NCBI GenBank assembly: GCA_963605415.1
Contig: CAVCUL010000003.1
Location: 115,610 to 179,609 of the forward strand
Length of the DNA stretch: 64,000 nucleotides
Source of the DNA: CAG-217 sp963605415
GTDB lineage: Bacteria; Bacillota; Clostridia; Oscillospirales; Acutalibacteraceae
Direction of reading: 5' to 3'
Notes under the pieces: model-generated
Told to the model about the DNA's origin: nothing
The model's database searches: none
What the model saw: only the letters and a program-made list of their open reading frames with translations
Position numbers and translations under genes: made by a program
Shown here: positions 1-9,469 of the stretch, in pieces
How positions within the stretch are numbered: the first letter of the stretch is position 1
How the letters are laid out: the number at the start of each line of letters is the position of its first letter

Positions 1-797
1 GCCAGGTCCAGCAGTTCCTTGCTGAACTGCCGATCCAAAATGGGCGAAATACCGATCATCGGCCCCTTGCCCATTACGCCGCAGTCCCGAGCCTTGCAGC
101 CGGGGGTGTAGGCAAAAGACACATCCACGCTGATGCTGGCGTCTACGCCACGGTCAAACAGCGCCGTCTTGGCGCCGCGAGTGCCCACTTCCTCTTGGGC
201 GGTAAACAGCAAAGTCACCTGGCAAGGCGCATCTTGCAGCTGCTTTGCCGCCAGCAGAACCGCCGCCACGCCGCTGCGGTCGTCCAGGCAGTTGGCGCTG
301 ACACGGGTGCCGTCCAGCGGGGTAAAATGCTTGGCAAAGGTCACGCAGTCCCCTGCCGCCACCAGATTCTTGGCTGCCTTGGCGGTCAGGCCAAGATCAA
401 TGGAAAGCTCGTCAATGGGCGCTGCCTTTTTGCCGTCCTCCCCTTTTTGCAAATGGGGCGGCAGGGTGGAGATCACCCCGGGCAGGTCCCGCTTGCCGTG
501 GACCACCACCCGGGCGCCGGGCAAAATGCGGGGGTCGATCCCGCCGCACTTGGCAAAGTGCACATAGCCGTCGTCGCTGATACCGGTGACCACAAAGCAA
601 ATTTCGTCCCAGTGCGCCTCCAGCACCACATGATAGCCGCTGCCAAAGGTGCAGCTGATATTGTGCATGGCGTCTACCTGTACTTCCCCATAGGGCGCCA
701 ACTTAGCCGTCAACAGATCCAGCACTTCCCCATCGCAAAAGGGCGTGCCGGTGGCTGCCGTCAGTTCCTGTAGCAGCGCCGCTGTATTTGTACTCAA
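1..797 (-). CDS. M42-family metallo-aminopeptidase, partial at window edge
   Basis: Peptidases of this family (glutamyl aminopeptidase/FrvX-like) are cytosolic dizinc exopeptidases that trim peptides. The reading frame starts at a TTG that overlaps the murD stop codon (TTGA), giving MSTNTAALLQELTAATG. It stays open to the window edge, about 265 residues. Visible family motifs are EAHWDEI (the HxD metal ligand region), NCLDDRSG (bridging Asp) and AQEEVGTRGAK (catalytic Glu pair), followed by SVDVSFAYTPG with another metal-binding Asp. The C-terminus lies outside the window. No ATG is available near the N-terminus, so the TTG start is inferred from overlap and homology. It is probably the last gene of the ligA-murD transcription unit. 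Confidence 0.85.
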   Translation of the reverse strand, partial: MSTNTAALLQELTAATGTPFCDGEVLDLLTAKLAPYGEVQVDAMHNISCTFGSGYHVVLEAHWDEICFVVTGISDDGYVHFAKCGGIDPRILPGARVVVHGKRDLPGVISTLPPHLQKGEDGKKAAPIDELSIDLGLTAKAAKNLVAAGDCVTFAKHFTPLDGTRVSANCLDDRSGVAAVLLAAKQLQDAPCQVTLLFTAQEEVGTRGAKTALFDRGVDASISVDVSFAYTPGCKARDCGVMGKGPMIGISPILDRQFSKELLDL

Positions 798-2218
798 AAT
801 GCGTTCACCAACCTTTTGAATTCCCGTCCCCGGTATTCAAATGTCTTAAACTGGTCAAAGGCCGGGCAGGCCGGGCAAAGGGACACAATATCCCCCGGTT
901 GTGCCGCCTTGCGGGCCGCTTCTACCGCCTGTGCCAGGTCTTTTACTTTTATAATTTGCAGCTGATCCGGGTCATAATTCGGGTCACCCAAAACTGCCTG
1001 CTGGATTTTATCCGCCGTGGCGCCGTTCAAGATCAAGATCTTTACATGGGCCAGCAGGTCCGGCACCATCACGGACAGGTCGTTGCCCTTGTCCGAGCCG
1101 CCTTGAATGGCGATGATTTTTTGATCAAAAGCGCGCACGCCGCTAACAACACGACTGGGAGAAGTGGCGATAGAGTCATTATAATACTTCACCCCGTCCA
1201 CCTCACGGACAAACTCGATCCGGTGCTCCACGCCGCCAAAGGTGCGGGCCACCTCTCGAATTTGCTCCGGGTACACCAGCCCCCACACCGCCGTAATGGC
1301 CGTGCAGTAATTGGCAATGTTGTGCCGTCCGGGCAGGCGAATATCGGAAGCGGGCATAATGGTGGTCACCGTGCCGTCCTCGGCATAGACGATATTGTCG
1401 TTCTCATCTACGTATGCGCCGGTTTTCACCGGTTTTTCTAAAGAAAATTCCGCCAGCTTGCCCCGCACATCGTAGCGCATATCGTGGTACACCCGGTGGC
1501 CGATGGAATAATCGCAGTCCGCGTTCAGCACCGTGCGCTGGTGGGGGCTTTGATAGATCAGCACATTCCGCTTGGCGTCCACATATTCGTCCAGAGAAAT
1601 ATGGTGGTCCAAATGGGTGGACTCAATGTTGGTCACCACCGCAATATCCGGCTGGTGCACCAGGTTGCCCATGGTCAGCAGCTGGAAGGAGGACAGCTCA
1701 CACACCGCATAATCAAAGGGGGTCAGGTTATCTAAATACGGCAGCATGGCCTTGCCGATATTGCCGCCGATCACTGCGGAGTGGCCCGCCTTTTTCAGCA
1801 TTTCATAAATCAGCGTGGTCGTAGTGGTCTTGCCGTTAGAGCCGGTAATGCCAATGATCTTGGCCGGGCAGTAACGGAAGAATTCTTCCATCTCGCTGGT
1901 GACCGTTTGGCCCCGCTCAATACATTCGCCGATCCATGGGTTTTGGAACGGCAAAATGCCGTTGCTGCGGAAAATAATATCCATCTCCGGCAAAATGCTC
2001 AAATAGTCCTTGCCCAGGGAGAACTGCACGCCGCAGTCCCGCAGCTGCTGGCATATTTCTTTGCCGATATAACTTTCGTCACGGCTGTCACTGGCATAAA
2101 CCTGCAAGCCCTGGCGGGCCAAAAACAGCGCCGAGGGGGCGTTTGCCACCCCCATACCCACAAAAGCGATCTTCTTGCCCCGCAGGGACGCAATGTATTC
2201 TTTTACCTTTTCTGTCAT
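794..2218 (-). CDS. murD: UDP-N-acetylmuramoylalanine--D-glutamate ligase MurD
   Basis: MurD adds D-glutamate to UDP-MurNAc-L-Ala with ATP in the cytosolic stage of peptidoglycan synthesis. The 474-residue protein has the usual three-domain layout: an N-terminal Rossmann-like UMAG-binding domain (GMGVANAPSA near 21-30), the Mur ATP-binding loop GITGSNGKTT at 123-132, and a C-terminal ligase domain with GGVEHRIE and YNDSIATSP signatures. The length fits the family. A strong Shine-Dalgarno (AAGGAGG) precedes the ATG. It lies 10 bases downstream of a membrane-protein gene and overlaps the following peptidase gene. Confidence 0.97.
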   Translation of the reverse strand: MTEKVKEYIASLRGKKIAFVGMGVANAPSALFLARQGLQVYASDSRDESYIGKEICQQLRDCGVQFSLGKDYLSILPEMDIIFRSNGILPFQNPWIGECIERGQTVTSEMEEFFRYCPAKIIGITGSNGKTTTTTLIYEMLKKAGHSAVIGGNIGKAMLPYLDNLTPFDYAVCELSSFQLLTMGNLVHQPDIAVVTNIESTHLDHHISLDEYVDAKRNVLIYQSPHQRTVLNADCDYSIGHRVYHDMRYDVRGKLAEFSLEKPVKTGAYVDENDNIVYAEDGTVTTIMPASDIRLPGRHNIANYCTAITAVWGLVYPEQIREVARTFGGVEHRIEFVREVDGVKYYNDSIATSPSRVVSGVRAFDQKIIAIQGGSDKGNDLSVMVPDLLAHVKILILNGATADKIQQAVLGDPNYDPDQLQIIKVKDLAQAVEAARKAAQPGDIVSLCPACPAFDQFKTFEYRGREFKRLVNAF

Positions 2219-2228
2219 AGCTGCCTCC

Positions 2229-3062
2229 TTAATCGTGGGCGAAGAATGTGCCGTTCTTGAATTCCGCCAGAGTAAAGGTTTTCATCTTCTCCTCTAATTT
2301 ATCCTGGAACGGCAGGCGTTCCCCTTTGTTTTCATCGGCAATGGGTAATTCGCAGCCCATCACATAATTGGCGATCATCTGCTGGCACTTGCTCACCCGG
2401 TTGCCCAGGAAGTACACCCGCCCGGTGTCTGCCTCTGCAATGGCGTAGGCGATCTGCAATTGGTCCCGCTTGCCGTAGCAGGTAATGGATTTGCTCAGGT
2501 CGATGGCCTCTTCCCGGGCGGTGTCCGTTACAAACAGGATCACGCCGCTGCCGCTGCGCTTCATCTTCTGCACCGTCAGGTCGGTAAACGCCGCGTCGGA
2601 ATAAGCCAAAATATCGCCCCGGGTCAGGTCCTCGGTGGTGACCACATAGAAGAATTCTTTTTTCTTCATGGCCCGGGCGTCAAAGGGCATTTCGCTCAGT
2701 TCCAAGTCCCGCTCCACAGTGTAGCCGTACCGGTCCAGATCTGCCAGCACCGCTGCGGTCAGCGGTTCGACCTCCCGCTCCGGTCGGTCGGACAGATAAT
2801 ACCCGGCGTCTGCCAATTCGTCCTCAATGCGGCTGAGATAGCCGTCCACCTTGCCGTACTTGGAGTAGTACATTAAAAGAGTAAACATAGAGGCGATCAC
2901 CAGCGCGTCGCAAATATAATTCATCACCAGTGCCGCCACGCGACTGGCCTTTGCCACCATCGGCTCCGCACCGATGTACAGCACCAGCACCGCAATGGCT
3001 GTGTACAGCAAAATACGCATGGCCTTATATAATTTTTTCTGCTTTTTTCGGATCTCTCTCAT
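2229..3062 (-). CDS. Two-helix membrane protein of unknown function
   Basis: I do not recognise this 277-residue family. A basic N-terminus (MREIRKKQKKLYK) is followed by two hydrophobic segments at about residues 15-33 and 40-65. A long soluble part follows, with a mixed alpha/beta look (VVTTEDLTRGDILAY, GSGVILFVTDT). This suggests an inner-membrane anchor with a cytoplasmic domain. The start codon overlaps the ligA stop (ATGA), and murD follows after 10 bases, so it is translated as part of the ligA-murD operon. A role in envelope biology is only an inference from that neighbourhood. Confidence 0.8.
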   Translation of the reverse strand: MREIRKKQKKLYKAMRILLYTAIAVLVLYIGAEPMVAKASRVAALVMNYICDALVIASMFTLLMYYSKYGKVDGYLSRIEDELADAGYYLSDRPEREVEPLTAAVLADLDRYGYTVERDLELSEMPFDARAMKKKEFFYVVTTEDLTRGDILAYSDAAFTDLTVQKMKRSGSGVILFVTDTAREEAIDLSKSITCYGKRDQLQIAYAIAEADTGRVYFLGNRVSKCQQMIANYVMGCELPIADENKGERLPFQDKLEEKMKTFTLAEFKNGTFFAHD

Positions 3063-5026
3063 TTCACCATTTCCATAAACTGCGCTTCGTTGATCACCGG
3101 GATCCCCAAAGCGTTTGCCTTATCCAGCTTGCTGCCGGCAGCCTCGCCTGCCAGCACATAAGTGGTCTTTTTGGATACCGAGGAGCTGGCCTTGCCCCCA
3201 AAGGACTCGATCATCGCCGCCGCCTGGCTGCGTTTTAAGGTGGGCAGCGTGCCGGTGAGCACAAAGGTCATGCCTGCAAAGCGGTTGTCCTCCACCTTGG
3301 CCTTGCTGACCATCTGCACCCCGGTGGCTTTCAGCTCCCCGATCAGCGCCTTGGCGCCATCGGTGGCAAAGAAGTCTGCCACACTCTCCGCCATAATTTG
3401 GCCAAAGCCGTCAATGGCAGCGATCTCCTCCGCCGTGGCGGTCATAATGCGGTCCATATCTCCAAAGTGGGCCGCCAGCAGCTTGCCCGCCTTGGCGCCG
3501 ATATGGCGAATACCCAGGGCAAACAGCAACCGGGACAGATCGTTCTCTTTAGACTTCTCAACAGAGGCCAAAATATTCCTGGCGCTGGTCTCCTGGAACC
3601 CGTCCAGAGCGGCGATCTTCTCTTTATCCAGCCGATAAATATCCCCGGCGGAGCGGAGCATACCCGCCTGCACAAAGGTCTCGATAATTGCCGGGCCAAG
3701 GCCCTCAATATCCATAGCGTCCCGAGAGCAGAAGTGGATCAGATTGCGCAGCAGCTGAGCCGGGCACTCCGGGTTCACGCAGCGAATGGCTGCCTCGTCC
3801 TCCTCCCGGATCACCGCCGCCCCGCAAGAGGGGCACACGGTGGGGAATGTATAACAGGAATTGTCGCCGTGTTTCGTCACGCACAGCACCTCCGGGATAA
3901 TATCCCCGGCCTTGCGCACGGTGACCGTGTCGCCGATAGCAATGCCCTTTTCCGTAATAAAATCCTGATTGTGCAGGGTTGCACGGCTGACGGTGGTGCC
4001 CGCCAGGTGCACACTTTCCAGCACAGCGGTGGGGGTCAGCACCCCGGTACGGCCTACGGCGATCTCAATATCCAGCAGCTTGGTCTCTTTCTCCTCCGGC
4101 GGGTACTTAAAAGCAATGGCCCACTTGGGGAACTTGGCGGTGGAGCCAAGGGCCTGCCGCTGGTCAAAATCATCTACTTTAATAACGGCGCCGTCAATAT
4201 CGTATTCCAGATCGCCCCGTCGCTCGCCGATGGCGTGGATCTCCTCCAGCACCTTGTCAAAATCCGCATAGCACGGGAAATCATCCACCGTGTGAAAGCC
4301 CAAATACTTGAGATAATCCAAGGACTCCTTGTGGGAGTGCAGGGTCTTGCCCCGGATCTGCTGAATGTTGAACACAAAAATATCCAGCCCACGGGTGGCG
4401 GTGACGCTGCTATCCTTTTGGCGCAGAGAACCGGCCGCCGCGTTGCGGGGGTTCTTAAAGGGCTTTTCCCCGGCGATCTGCTGCCGATCCACCACCCGAT
4501 CAAAGCTGCGGTGGGGCATATACACCTCGCCCCGCACCTCCAGGTACGGCAGCGGGTCCTTGATCTTCAGCGGAATGCTGTGGATCACCCGCAAATTGCC
4601 GCTGACATCCTCGCCCACATCGCCGTCGCCCCGGGTAGAACCGCGCACAAACACGCCGTCCCGGTATTCCAGGCTCACGGACAGGCCGTCAATCTTCGGC
4701 TCCACCACATAACGGGGGTGGTCCACACTCCCCTGTACCCGCCGATCAAAATCCCGCAGTTCCGCGGTGCTGAACGCGTCCTGCAAGCTCTCCATACGCA
4801 CGGTGTGGGTCACCGGGGCAAAGGAATTGTCCGCCTTGCCGCCCACTTTTTGTGTTGGGCTGTCCGGAGAGGCGTAGCGGGGATTGGCCTGCTCCAACTC
4901 CTCCAGACGGCGCATCATCATATCGTACTGATAGTCCTCGATCTCCGGCTCGTCGTCGTTATAATACTTATCCGAGTAGTAGCGCAGCTTTTGGCGCAAG
5001 TCCTCGATCTCCTGTAAAACAGTCAC
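3059..5026 (-). CDS. ligA: NAD+-dependent DNA ligase LigA
   Basis: LigA seals nicks in duplex DNA during replication and repair, using NAD+ to adenylate its active-site lysine. The 655-residue protein shows the full family order: the N-terminal Ia domain (YYNDDEPEIEDYQYD), the nucleotidyltransferase motif EPKIDG with the adenylated Lys at 111, an OB domain, and a four-cysteine zinc finger (CPSCG then CVNPEC). Helix-hairpin-helix repeats and a C-terminal BRCT domain (GMTFVLTGTLP) complete it. Translation starts at GTG with an AGGTG ribosome site. A good promoter lies directly upstream, so it leads the operon with the membrane protein, murD and the peptidase. Confidence 0.98.
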   Translation of the reverse strand: MTVLQEIEDLRQKLRYYSDKYYNDDEPEIEDYQYDMMMRRLEELEQANPRYASPDSPTQKVGGKADNSFAPVTHTVRMESLQDAFSTAELRDFDRRVQGSVDHPRYVVEPKIDGLSVSLEYRDGVFVRGSTRGDGDVGEDVSGNLRVIHSIPLKIKDPLPYLEVRGEVYMPHRSFDRVVDRQQIAGEKPFKNPRNAAAGSLRQKDSSVTATRGLDIFVFNIQQIRGKTLHSHKESLDYLKYLGFHTVDDFPCYADFDKVLEEIHAIGERRGDLEYDIDGAVIKVDDFDQRQALGSTAKFPKWAIAFKYPPEEKETKLLDIEIAVGRTGVLTPTAVLESVHLAGTTVSRATLHNQDFITEKGIAIGDTVTVRKAGDIIPEVLCVTKHGDNSCYTFPTVCPSCGAAVIREEDEAAIRCVNPECPAQLLRNLIHFCSRDAMDIEGLGPAIIETFVQAGMLRSAGDIYRLDKEKIAALDGFQETSARNILASVEKSKENDLSRLLFALGIRHIGAKAGKLLAAHFGDMDRIMTATAEEIAAIDGFGQIMAESVADFFATDGAKALIGELKATGVQMVSKAKVEDNRFAGMTFVLTGTLPTLKRSQAAAMIESFGGKASSSVSKKTTYVLAGEAAGSKLDKANALGIPVINEAQFMEMVK

Positions 5027-5066
5027 TGCATTTTCACCTGCTTAATATCTGTTTATAATCTTATTC

Positions 5067-5095
5067 ATTATAGCAATTTTTGCCCGGGTATTCAA
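5067..5095 (-). promoter_or_regulatory. Sigma-A promoter of ligA operon
   Basis: On the minus strand, TTGAAT (5095-5090) and a perfect TATAAT (5072-5067) are separated by 17 bases and point at ligA, whose start codon is about 40 bases downstream. Confidence 0.8.
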
Positions 5096-5124
5096 CAATT
5101 ATGCGCCATTTTTTGCCCGGTGTA

Positions 5125-5169
5125 CAAAAAATAGGCACCTGCGCCGCCGATCCGGGGGCCACAGGTGCC
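5125..5169 (-). terminator. Rho-independent terminator after tyrS
   Basis: On the minus strand, GGCACCTG and CAGGTGCC form an 8-bp perfect stem (outer arms 5162-5169 and 5134-5141). An A/T-rich tail with a T run follows, 20 bases after the tyrS stop. Confidence 0.8.
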
Positions 5170-5188
5170 AAAATGTTATTTTATTCGG

Positions 5189-6409
5189 TTACAGGGTGAA
5201 TTTGCGGAACACTTTTTTGCCCTTGCGCACCACAGCGCCGGCCTCCAAGTCCGCCTTGCTGACGGTGGTGTACACATCGGCCACTTTCTCGTCATTCAGG
5301 CTCACGCCGCCCTGGGTGATCAGCCGTCTGGCCTCGCCCTTGGACTTGACCATACAGCCCAGCACCATCAGATCCATCAGGCCGATACTGTCGTCGGTCA
5401 GGCTGTCTGCCTCCACCTGGGTGGTGGGCATATTGGCGCTGTTTGCCCCGCCGCTGAAGATGGCGCGGGCTGCCTCCTGGGCTTTCTTGGCTTCTTCCTC
5501 ACCGTGCACCAGGTTGGTCAGCTCATACGCCAGCACTTCCTTGGCGGTGTTCAGCTGCTGGCCCTCCAATTTGGCATACTCGTTGATCTGCTCCATAGGC
5601 AGGAAGGTGAGCAGCTTCATGCACTTGATCACATCCGCGTCGTCCACATTGCGCCAGTACTGGTAAAACTCGTAAGGAGAGGTCTTTTCCGGATCCAGCC
5701 AAACGGCGCCCTTTTGAGTCTTGCCCATCTTCTTGCCCTCGGAATTCAGCAGCAAGGTAATGGTCATGGCAGAGGCGTCCTCCCCCAGCTTGCGGCGGAT
5801 CAGCTCCGTACCGCCCAGCATATTGGACCACTGATCGTCGCCGCCGAACTGCAAGTTGCAGCCGTACTTCTGGAACAGGGTGTAAAAGTCATAGCTCTGC
5901 ATGATCATGTAGTTGAACTCCAGGAACGACAGGCCCTTTTCCATACGCTGCTTGTAGCACTCCGCGGTAAGCATACGGTTGACGGAGAAGCAGGCGCCCA
6001 CTTCCCGCAGCACTTGCAGGTAGTTCAGGTCCAGCAGCCAATCGGCGTTATTTACCATCAGGGCCTTGCCCTCGCTAAAGTCGATAAAGCGGCTCATCTG
6101 CTTCTTAAAGCAGGCGCAGTTGTGGTCAATGGTCTCCTTGGTCATCATCTGGCGCATATCGCTGCGGCCGCTTGGATCGCCGATCATGGCGGTGCCGCCG
6201 CCGATCAGGGCGATGGGCTTGTTGCCGGCCATTTGCAGCCGTTTCATCAGGCACAGCGCCATAAAGTGACCCACATGCAGACTGTCTGCAGTAGGGTCAA
6301 AGCCAATATAAAACACGGCTTTACCGGCATTGACCAGGTCGCGCACCCGCTCCTCGTCCGTGACCTGGGCAATCAGCCCCCGTGCTTGCAAATCTTCATA
6401 AACTCCCAT
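5189..6409 (-). CDS. tyrS: Tyrosyl-tRNA synthetase
   Basis: Charges tRNA-Tyr with tyrosine. The class I HIGH-type motif appears as HVGHF in GFDPTADSLHVGHF, and the KMSKS loop as KMGKT in SEGKKMGKTQ. The C-terminal S4 RNA-binding domain is present (EARRLITQGGVSLNDEKV). I chose the ATG at 6409 (MGVYEDLQARGL, 406 residues), because a strong GGAGGA site lies 8 bases upstream and homologues begin here; a longer frame reaches 6454. No T-box leader is visible in the 96 bases up to recN. The gene ends in its own terminator. Confidence 0.96.
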   Translation of the reverse strand: MGVYEDLQARGLIAQVTDEERVRDLVNAGKAVFYIGFDPTADSLHVGHFMALCLMKRLQMAGNKPIALIGGGTAMIGDPSGRSDMRQMMTKETIDHNCACFKKQMSRFIDFSEGKALMVNNADWLLDLNYLQVLREVGACFSVNRMLTAECYKQRMEKGLSFLEFNYMIMQSYDFYTLFQKYGCNLQFGGDDQWSNMLGGTELIRRKLGEDASAMTITLLLNSEGKKMGKTQKGAVWLDPEKTSPYEFYQYWRNVDDADVIKCMKLLTFLPMEQINEYAKLEGQQLNTAKEVLAYELTNLVHGEEEAKKAQEAARAIFSGGANSANMPTTQVEADSLTDDSIGLMDLMVLGCMVKSKGEARRLITQGGVSLNDEKVADVYTTVSKADLEAGAVVRKGKKVFRKFTL

Positions 6410-6505
6410 TTGTTTGTCCTCCAATATCAGTCTATCTATTCGGTCACAGGCCAAGGGCGCATGTGCCGTTTTTTACTTTTTGTTCCATATTCACGCCCAT
6501 AACGG

Positions 6506-8167
6506 TTATCCTTCCTGCGCGGTGCGCAACATTTCTTCTGCGGTAGAAAGCAACGCCGGTGTAATTTCCAGTCCGCCCATAATGCGGGCCAGTTCTCTTG
6601 CCCGGCCAGCAAAGTCCAGAAGCTGCACATTGGTATAAGTGCGCGCCCCTTTCACCTGCTTTTGGATCAGGAAGTGCGCCCCGGCCAGGGACGCGATCTG
6701 TGCCGAATGGGTCACGCAGATCACCTGGGTGTCCCGCGCCACAGTCCGCAGCTTTAAGCCGATCTTTTGGCTGGCGCGGCCGCTGACCCCGGTGTCGATC
6801 TCGTCAAAGATCAGGGTGCCCACCGTATCTTTGTGGGCCAAAATGGTCTTGATGGCCAGCATAATGCGGGACAGCTCGCCGCCGCTGGCGATCTTGGCCA
6901 GAGGTTTGGGCGGCTCGCCCGGGTTGGTAGAGATCAAAAACTGTACCGTGTCCTGCCCGGCAGAAGATAGTTTGCCCTTGCCAAAGTCTACCACAAAGCG
7001 AATACCCGGCATATCCAAATAGGTCAGTTCGCGGCAAACTTCCTTTTCCAGTTTGGCAGCCACCTGCTTGCGTTCCTTGGTCAAATCCTCCGCCGCAGCT
7101 TGCACTTGCAGCAGCAGCTCGTCATAGGATTTGCTAAGGTTCTCCAATTCCCGGTCGGCAAAGAGGATCTCCTCCCGCTGGGCGCGCATTTCGTCCAGCT
7201 TCCCGAGCATTTCCTGCTCCGTGGCGCCGTACTTTAAGGACAGGCGGTACAGCTGGTCCAGCCGCTCCTCGATTTGGGCTTGCTCCTCCGGGTCGGCGTC
7301 CAGGGTGTCCAATTTCCGCTCTGTATCGTCCTTGCAGGCCTCGGCGCTGTCGCACAGGGCATACAGCTGCTCGCTGATACTTTGCAAAGTGGAATAAGAC
7401 GCCGTCTTGGCTGCCAACGCCCGCAAATAACCGCGCACCCCGGAGAATTCTTCATCTCCGCCCAGGGTATAGGCCGCGTCTTGCAGGGCGGCACGCACCG
7501 CCTCCGCCTCGCTCAGCTCCGTGCGCCGGGCGTTGAGCCGCTCGGTCTCGCCCACCTGAACATCTGCGTCCTCCAGCTCTTTGATCTGGTAGTTCAGCAG
7601 ATCCAGCTTATTTTCTTTATCTTCCTCGTCCGCCGTCAGCGCCTTTAGCCGCCGCCGCACAGACAAAAATTGGTGAAATACCGTTTGATACGCCGTCAAG
7701 GTGCGGTCGCTCTCTGCCAGCATATCCACAAAGTGCACATGGGCCTCCGGGTCCAGCAGCGTTTGGGAGTCGTGCTGGCCGTGGATATTCACCAGGGCGT
7801 TACCCACCGTGCGCAGCATAGTCACGGTACAGGGTGCGCCGTTGATCTTGCAGCTGCTTTTGCCCTCGGCTGAGATCCGGCGGTAAAGCACCAGCGTGCC
7901 GTCCGCCTCCGGCTCCAGACCCAGGTCGGCAACGACCGCCTGCACTGCCGGGTCCACACGCTCAAAAAAGGCGCGCACCACCGCCTGGGGCGCGCCGTGG
8001 CGCACCAGCTCCCGAGATGTGCGCTCACCCAGAATGGCGTTAATGGCATCCACCACAATGGACTTACCGGCGCCGGTCTCACCTGTGAGTACATTCAGCC
8101 CGGTGTCAAACTGCACCGCTGCCTTTTCGATCACGGCAATATTCTCAATTTCCAGCACCTTAAGCAT
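6506..8167 (-). CDS. recN: DNA repair protein RecN
   Basis: RecN is an SMC-like ATPase that gathers DNA ends for recombinational repair of double-strand breaks. The 553-residue protein has an N-terminal Walker A (GETGAGKS at 29-36) and a long central coiled coil (about 150-380, rich in Glu/Leu/Arg). The C-terminal half-domain carries the ABC signature (ASGGELSR) and Walker B (LIFDEIDTGVSG). Its start overlaps the argR stop by 8 bases, the ArgR-RecN pairing common in Firmicutes. Confidence 0.97.
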   Translation of the reverse strand: MLKVLEIENIAVIEKAAVQFDTGLNVLTGETGAGKSIVVDAINAILGERTSRELVRHGAPQAVVRAFFERVDPAVQAVVADLGLEPEADGTLVLYRRISAEGKSSCKINGAPCTVTMLRTVGNALVNIHGQHDSQTLLDPEAHVHFVDMLAESDRTLTAYQTVFHQFLSVRRRLKALTADEEDKENKLDLLNYQIKELEDADVQVGETERLNARRTELSEAEAVRAALQDAAYTLGGDEEFSGVRGYLRALAAKTASYSTLQSISEQLYALCDSAEACKDDTERKLDTLDADPEEQAQIEERLDQLYRLSLKYGATEQEMLGKLDEMRAQREEILFADRELENLSKSYDELLLQVQAAAEDLTKERKQVAAKLEKEVCRELTYLDMPGIRFVVDFGKGKLSSAGQDTVQFLISTNPGEPPKPLAKIASGGELSRIMLAIKTILAHKDTVGTLIFDEIDTGVSGRASQKIGLKLRTVARDTQVICVTHSAQIASLAGAHFLIQKQVKGARTYTNVQLLDFAGRARELARIMGGLEITPALLSTAEEMLRTAQEG

Positions 8168-8612
8168 GGAGCATCTTCTCCAAATTCACAGCAAAGATCT
8201 GGGCTTCCCGCTCGGTGCGGCAAAGCACAAAGATGGTGTCGTCCCCGGCAATGGTACCCACCACGCCGTCCCAATCCATAGAGTCAATGGCGGCACAGGC
8301 AGCGTTTGCCATACCGGAAAAGCACTTGATGCACACGGTGTTCATTGCGTACTGCACCTTTAAGATGGCCTCGCTGAAGATTCCCGCCGTTCGGCCAAAA
8401 TTATCCTCCTTGGGGTGCTTGCCGGTGGAGTACACATATTTGCCGTCTGCACTGTGGGCCTTTACCAGTCGCAGTTCTTTAATATCCCGGGAAATGGTGG
8501 CCTGGGTGACTTCAAAACCGGCCTCATGCAAATATTTTTGCAAATCCTCCTGGGTCTCCGTCTCGTATTTGGAGATGATCTCCAGGATCTTTGCCTGTCG
8601 TCTTTTTTTCAT
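8160..8612 (-). CDS. argR: Arginine repressor ArgR/AhrC
   Basis: A hexameric arginine-responsive regulator of arginine biosynthesis and catabolism. The N-terminal winged helix (KRRQAKILEIISKYETETQ, then QATISRDIKELRL) binds ARG boxes. The C-terminal domain has the arginine-binding and trimerisation motif GTIAGDDTIFVL. I chose the ATG at 8612 (150 residues), because an AAAGGTG site sits 7 bases upstream; an in-frame GTG lies nine bases further up. It sits between nadK and recN in the same operon. Confidence 0.95.
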   Translation of the reverse strand: MKKRRQAKILEIISKYETETQEDLQKYLHEAGFEVTQATISRDIKELRLVKAHSADGKYVYSTGKHPKEDNFGRTAGIFSEAILKVQYAMNTVCIKCFSGMANAACAAIDSMDWDGVVGTIAGDDTIFVLCRTEREAQIFAVNLEKMLHA

Positions 8613-8617
8613 CCCAA

Positions 8618-9469
8618 TCACCTTTCAATGATCTTTTTTCGCAGAATTTCATAAAAATTGTCTGGTTTCACTTTAATCAGACGCGCAGCATAGGGGGATT
8701 TGGAAATGCGTACCACCGTGCGGCCGTCGATCTGCACCGGGCGCTTGCCGTCCGCCGTAAAGATCGAGTTATTATCCACATCATTCCGCACCTGCACATA
8801 CAGCGCCTTGCTACTGGGGAACACAATGCTGCGGTCAATCAGCGAATGGGGACAAATGGAAGTGACCACAAAACAGTCCGTCTCCGGGCTGACCACCGGG
8901 CCGCCTGCCGCCATAGAGTACGCCGTGGAGCCGGTGGGGGTGGACACGATCACACCGTCCGCCCGCACATCCCATACCGGGCGTTCCTCGCAGTGGATAT
9001 TTACATCGATCAGCCGGGCATAGTCGCCACGGGTAACTACCGCGTCGTTCAGGCAATGAAAAGTATCTGTCACCCGGTCCCCACGGAGAATATCTGCCTG
9101 GAGCATCATCCGCTGATCCACGGTATATTTACCGGCCACCACATCGGCCAAAAGATACAACTCGTTGGCCTCCAGCCCGCTCATAAAGCCCAGACGGCCG
9201 CCGTTAATGCCCAACACACACTTGTTATAAAACGCAGCTTTTTTCGCAATCCGCAAAGTGGTACCGTCGCCGCCGATGGCAATGGCAATGTCGCAATCCT
9301 CCATCATCTTGTTCGGCTTGCTGTACACCACACGGTGCCCGGACAACTGCCCGGCGCAAGCCTCGGTCACATACACATGGCATTTCAGCCGATCCAGCTC
9401 GCCCAATACATCACCGGTCAGGCGGCGCACCGCCTCATTTTCTATATAAGGAAAAACAGAAACTATCAT
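8618..9469 (-). CDS. nadK: NAD kinase
   Basis: Phosphorylates NAD+ to NADP+ using ATP or polyphosphate. Diagnostic motifs are GGDGT at 66-70, the conserved LNDAVV segment, and STPTGSTAYSMAAGGP near the middle. The 283-residue length is normal. The gene overlaps tlyA by 4 bases (ATGA) and is followed after 5 bases by argR. This conserved dxs-tlyA-nadK-argR-recN order supports the call. Confidence 0.97.
   Translation of the reverse strand: MIVSVFPYIENEAVRRLTGDVLGELDRLKCHVYVTEACAGQLSGHRVVYSKPNKMMEDCDIAIAIGGDGTTLRIAKKAAFYNKCVLGINGGRLGFMSGLEANELYLLADVVAGKYTVDQRMMLQADILRGDRVTDTFHCLNDAVVTRGDYARLIDVNIHCEERPVWDVRADGVIVSTPTGSTAYSMAAGGPVVSPETDCFVVTSICPHSLIDRSIVFPSSKALYVQVRNDVDNNSIFTADGKRPVQIDGRTVVRISKSPYAARLIKVKPDNFYEILRKKIIER

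Noticed and set aside
3398..5017. Long plus-strand frame opposite ligA
   Set aside because: A shadow of the GC-rich ligA gene on the other strand; its sequence is low-complexity His/Gln/Ala and matches no family.
6410..6505. T-box leader before tyrS
   Set aside because: The gap is 96 bases and lacks the T-box sequence and specifier stem.
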